64,000 nt of DNA from a virus: the IMG/VR virus record IMGVR_UViG_3300015189_000003, positions 1 through 64,000 of that record; one strand, given 5' to 3'. The notes under the pieces were generated by a model. That model made no database searches, was not told the origin of the DNA, and saw only the letters and a program-made list of their open reading frames with translations. How positions within the stretch are numbered: position 1 is the stretch's first letter; each line of letters begins with the position of its first letter. Of this stretch, positions 63,024 through 64,000 are shown one piece after another. A program made the position numbers and the translations under genes.

Positions 63024-63404
63024 ATCGTCCGAATCCTCCAAACTCTCCCGCCAAGGTTCGTCATCATCCCCGCCGCGCCCGTTCTCAATGACCAGCTTAA
63101 AGAACTTGAGGAACTGTAGCACGTCGCCGTGCATATCGTCCACCGAACTTGCCATCGTCTTCGCTTCGCGGGCCATCTTTTCCGCTGCCTTGCCGATTCG
63201 GCCCATCGTTGTCAGGTTGTCAACGTGCGACCAATCGTCGTCGAGCCGGTCCAGCATCTTCCGCAGCAGATCGCGGGTCTGCTCGTCCGACATTGCCCGC
63301 ATCCGGCCTTCCACCGAGAGCGACGACCAGCATTCGCCGCAGATAGGCGGCAGGCCGGGCGTCAGGCCCTGAATAGGGCGTAGGCAGGCGAGGCAGGGGG
63401 GCAT
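63015..63404 (-). CDS. Hypothetical protein with zinc ribbon
   Basis: 129 residues from ATG 63404 (GTG five codons earlier possible). N-terminal CLAC and CGECW form a zinc ribbon; the rest is a charged helical domain with coiled-coil character. Divergent from the plus-strand methyltransferase across a 85-bp gap with the palindrome GCAAGAACTTGC. Function unknown. Confidence 0.55.
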   Translation of the reverse strand: MPPCLACLRPIQGLTPGLPPICGECWSSLSVEGRMRAMSDEQTRDLLRKMLDRLDDDWSHVDNLTTMGRIGKAAEKMAREAKTMASSVDDMHGDVLQFLKFFKLVIENGRGGDDDEPWRESLEDSDDLT

Positions 63405-63458
63405 GGGTGGATTGTACACCTATGCCGGGGATTTTTCAATCGTTGGGGTCGAAGTGGC

Positions 63459-63489
63459 AAGAACTTGCGACCGCCACTACAATTGACAA
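63459..63489 (+). promoter_or_regulatory. Divergent control region: palindrome and -10 for the methyltransferase
   Basis: The palindrome GCAAGAACTTGC lies at about 63457-63468 and TACAAT at 63478-63483. With the usual 6-7 bp from -10 to start, transcription would begin at the ATG at 63490, so a leaderless mRNA. No clear -35 is seen (TGGCAA 17 bp upstream). Confidence 0.42.
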
Positions 63490-64000
63490 ATGCAATTAAC
63501 AATTACCAAGACAATCCTCAGTTTGTGCGATTATTCGGGCGTGTGGAGCCAGCCGTTTGCAGACGCTGGCTACGAAGTGATTCGCGTTGACCTGCAGCAT
63601 GAAGGAGATGTTCGCCTGCTGGAATATCCCGGTCGAGTTCACGGAATTTTAGCCGCTCCACCGTGTCGCGTTTTCTGTCGGCCGGGTGCTCGACTCTGGC
63701 AAGAGTGGGGCGATAAGGAACTGCTGAATGGGCTTTCTATTGTTGACGCTTGCTTGCGACTGGTAGCCGTCTGCCGGCCGGCATGGTGGGCTTTGGAAAA
63801 TCCACCAGGACGGCTTGATAAGTACCTCGGGCCGCCGTCGCTGCCTTTCCATCCTTGGGAATTCGGCGACGCATACACCAAGCATACACCAAGCATACAT
63901 ATCTCTGGGGCAAGTTTTCCGCACCAGAAAAATCGCCTGTCGAGCCGGAAGCCTACCCCGACAACCTTCCTCCGGGGCGCAGGGACCGCACAAGCCGAAT
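63490..64000 (+). pseudogene. C5 cytosine methyltransferase gene frameshifted by an 11-bp duplication; 3' end outside window
   Basis: Reads LSLCDYSGVWSQPFADAGYEVI (motif I), APPCRVFC with the catalytic Cys (motif IV), WWALENPPGRL (motif VI) and continues to EFGDAYTKH. There the unit GCATACACCAA is present twice plus a partial third copy (63871-63899), and the frame then gives unrelated sequence. Removing one 11-bp unit restores TKHTYLWGKFSAPEKSP...NLPPGRRDRTSR, the expected continuation. The gene runs off the right edge. Could be a real phase switch, a mutation, or an assembly error. Confidence 0.8.
63871..63899 (+). repeat. 11-bp tandem repeat (2.6 copies) inside the methyltransferase
   Basis: GCATACACCAA at 63871-63881 and again at 63882-63892, then GCATACA. 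The copy number differs from a multiple of three, so gain or loss of one unit switches the reading frame. Confidence 0.9.

Noticed and set aside
63639-63993. Minus-strand ORFs of 85 and 114 codons at the right edge
   Set aside because: Opposite the methyltransferase, low-complexity and without domain; methyltransferase motifs are clear on the plus strand.
1-64000. Toxin-antitoxin, retron, DGR, abortive-infection or CBASS genes
   Set aside because: Scanned translations for reverse transcriptase, nucleotidyltransferase, VapC/HEPN or TIR motifs; none seen.

Overview
The window is almost entirely phage DNA, GC-rich and gene-dense, with nearly all genes on the minus strand in tightly overlapping (ATGA/GTGA) operons. 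No housekeeping gene flanks it. The host is probably a planctomycete (inference): a 37-residue 'FSLLGLFS' inner-membrane ORF typical of that phylum sits beside an FTLIE prepilin gene on the plus strand. Read in the direction of transcription, and assuming a circular or permuted genome, the order is small terminase, large terminase, portal (running off the left edge), then from the right edge prohead protease/scaffold, decoration protein, major capsid protein, connector, tail tube, frameshifted tail chaperone, tape measure and tail genes. That is the normal siphophage order, so the window is probably close to a whole genome cut at an arbitrary point. The portal and head proteins look Mu-like (DUF935 portal, gp36-like connector), but I see no contractile sheath.

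Layout by position: 1-5.5 kb, a portal fused to a very long C-terminal extension; 5.5-10.8 kb, tRNA-Trp, an adenine/N4 methyltransferase, a DEDD exonuclease and small genes; 10.8-16.4 kb, large terminase, an HNH gene, many tiny membrane proteins and a probable small terminase; 16.4-28.5 kb, replication and recombination (RusA, PrimPol-DUF3987 primase-helicase, two C5 methyltransferases, an intein-containing helicase, DUF669 protein, Sak4-like ATPase); 28.5-33.6 kb, control region (HTH repressor with operators, CsrA, a structured RNA candidate, a third C5 methyltransferase, an excisionase-like HTH, an integrase remnant); 33.6-40.3 kb, secreted protease, nucleotide-metabolism pair, metallophosphatase, lysis-like genes and a plus-strand homing endonuclease; 40.4-54.3 kb, fibre and tail genes with a GIY-YIG endonuclease, prepilin and glycosyltransferase; 54.4-62.1 kb, tail and head; 62.1-64 kb, an endonuclease VII-type gene and a frameshifted C5 methyltransferase.

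The most unusual items are as follows. (1) An intein sits in the DEAH motif of the helicase, with a Vsr-like, zinc-finger endonuclease encoded in a different reading frame across it. (2) A repeated control module consists of a TTGACC-N18-TAnnnT promoter followed at once by a GGTATC box and a terminator-like hairpin directly upstream of a start codon; four full copies and two hairpin-only copies suggest genome-wide attenuation or antitermination. (3) A csrA gene can only start at ATT, and upstream of it lies about 690 nt without a convincing gene but full of strong hairpins. (4) The portal protein exceeds 1,830 residues. (5) An 11-bp tandem duplication puts a methyltransferase out of frame. (6) A 75-codon chimeric ORF was built from the primase N-terminus and the helicase C-terminus.

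All calls come from reading the sequence and the conceptual translations; no database search was possible, so family names rest on visible motifs and are graded by confidence.
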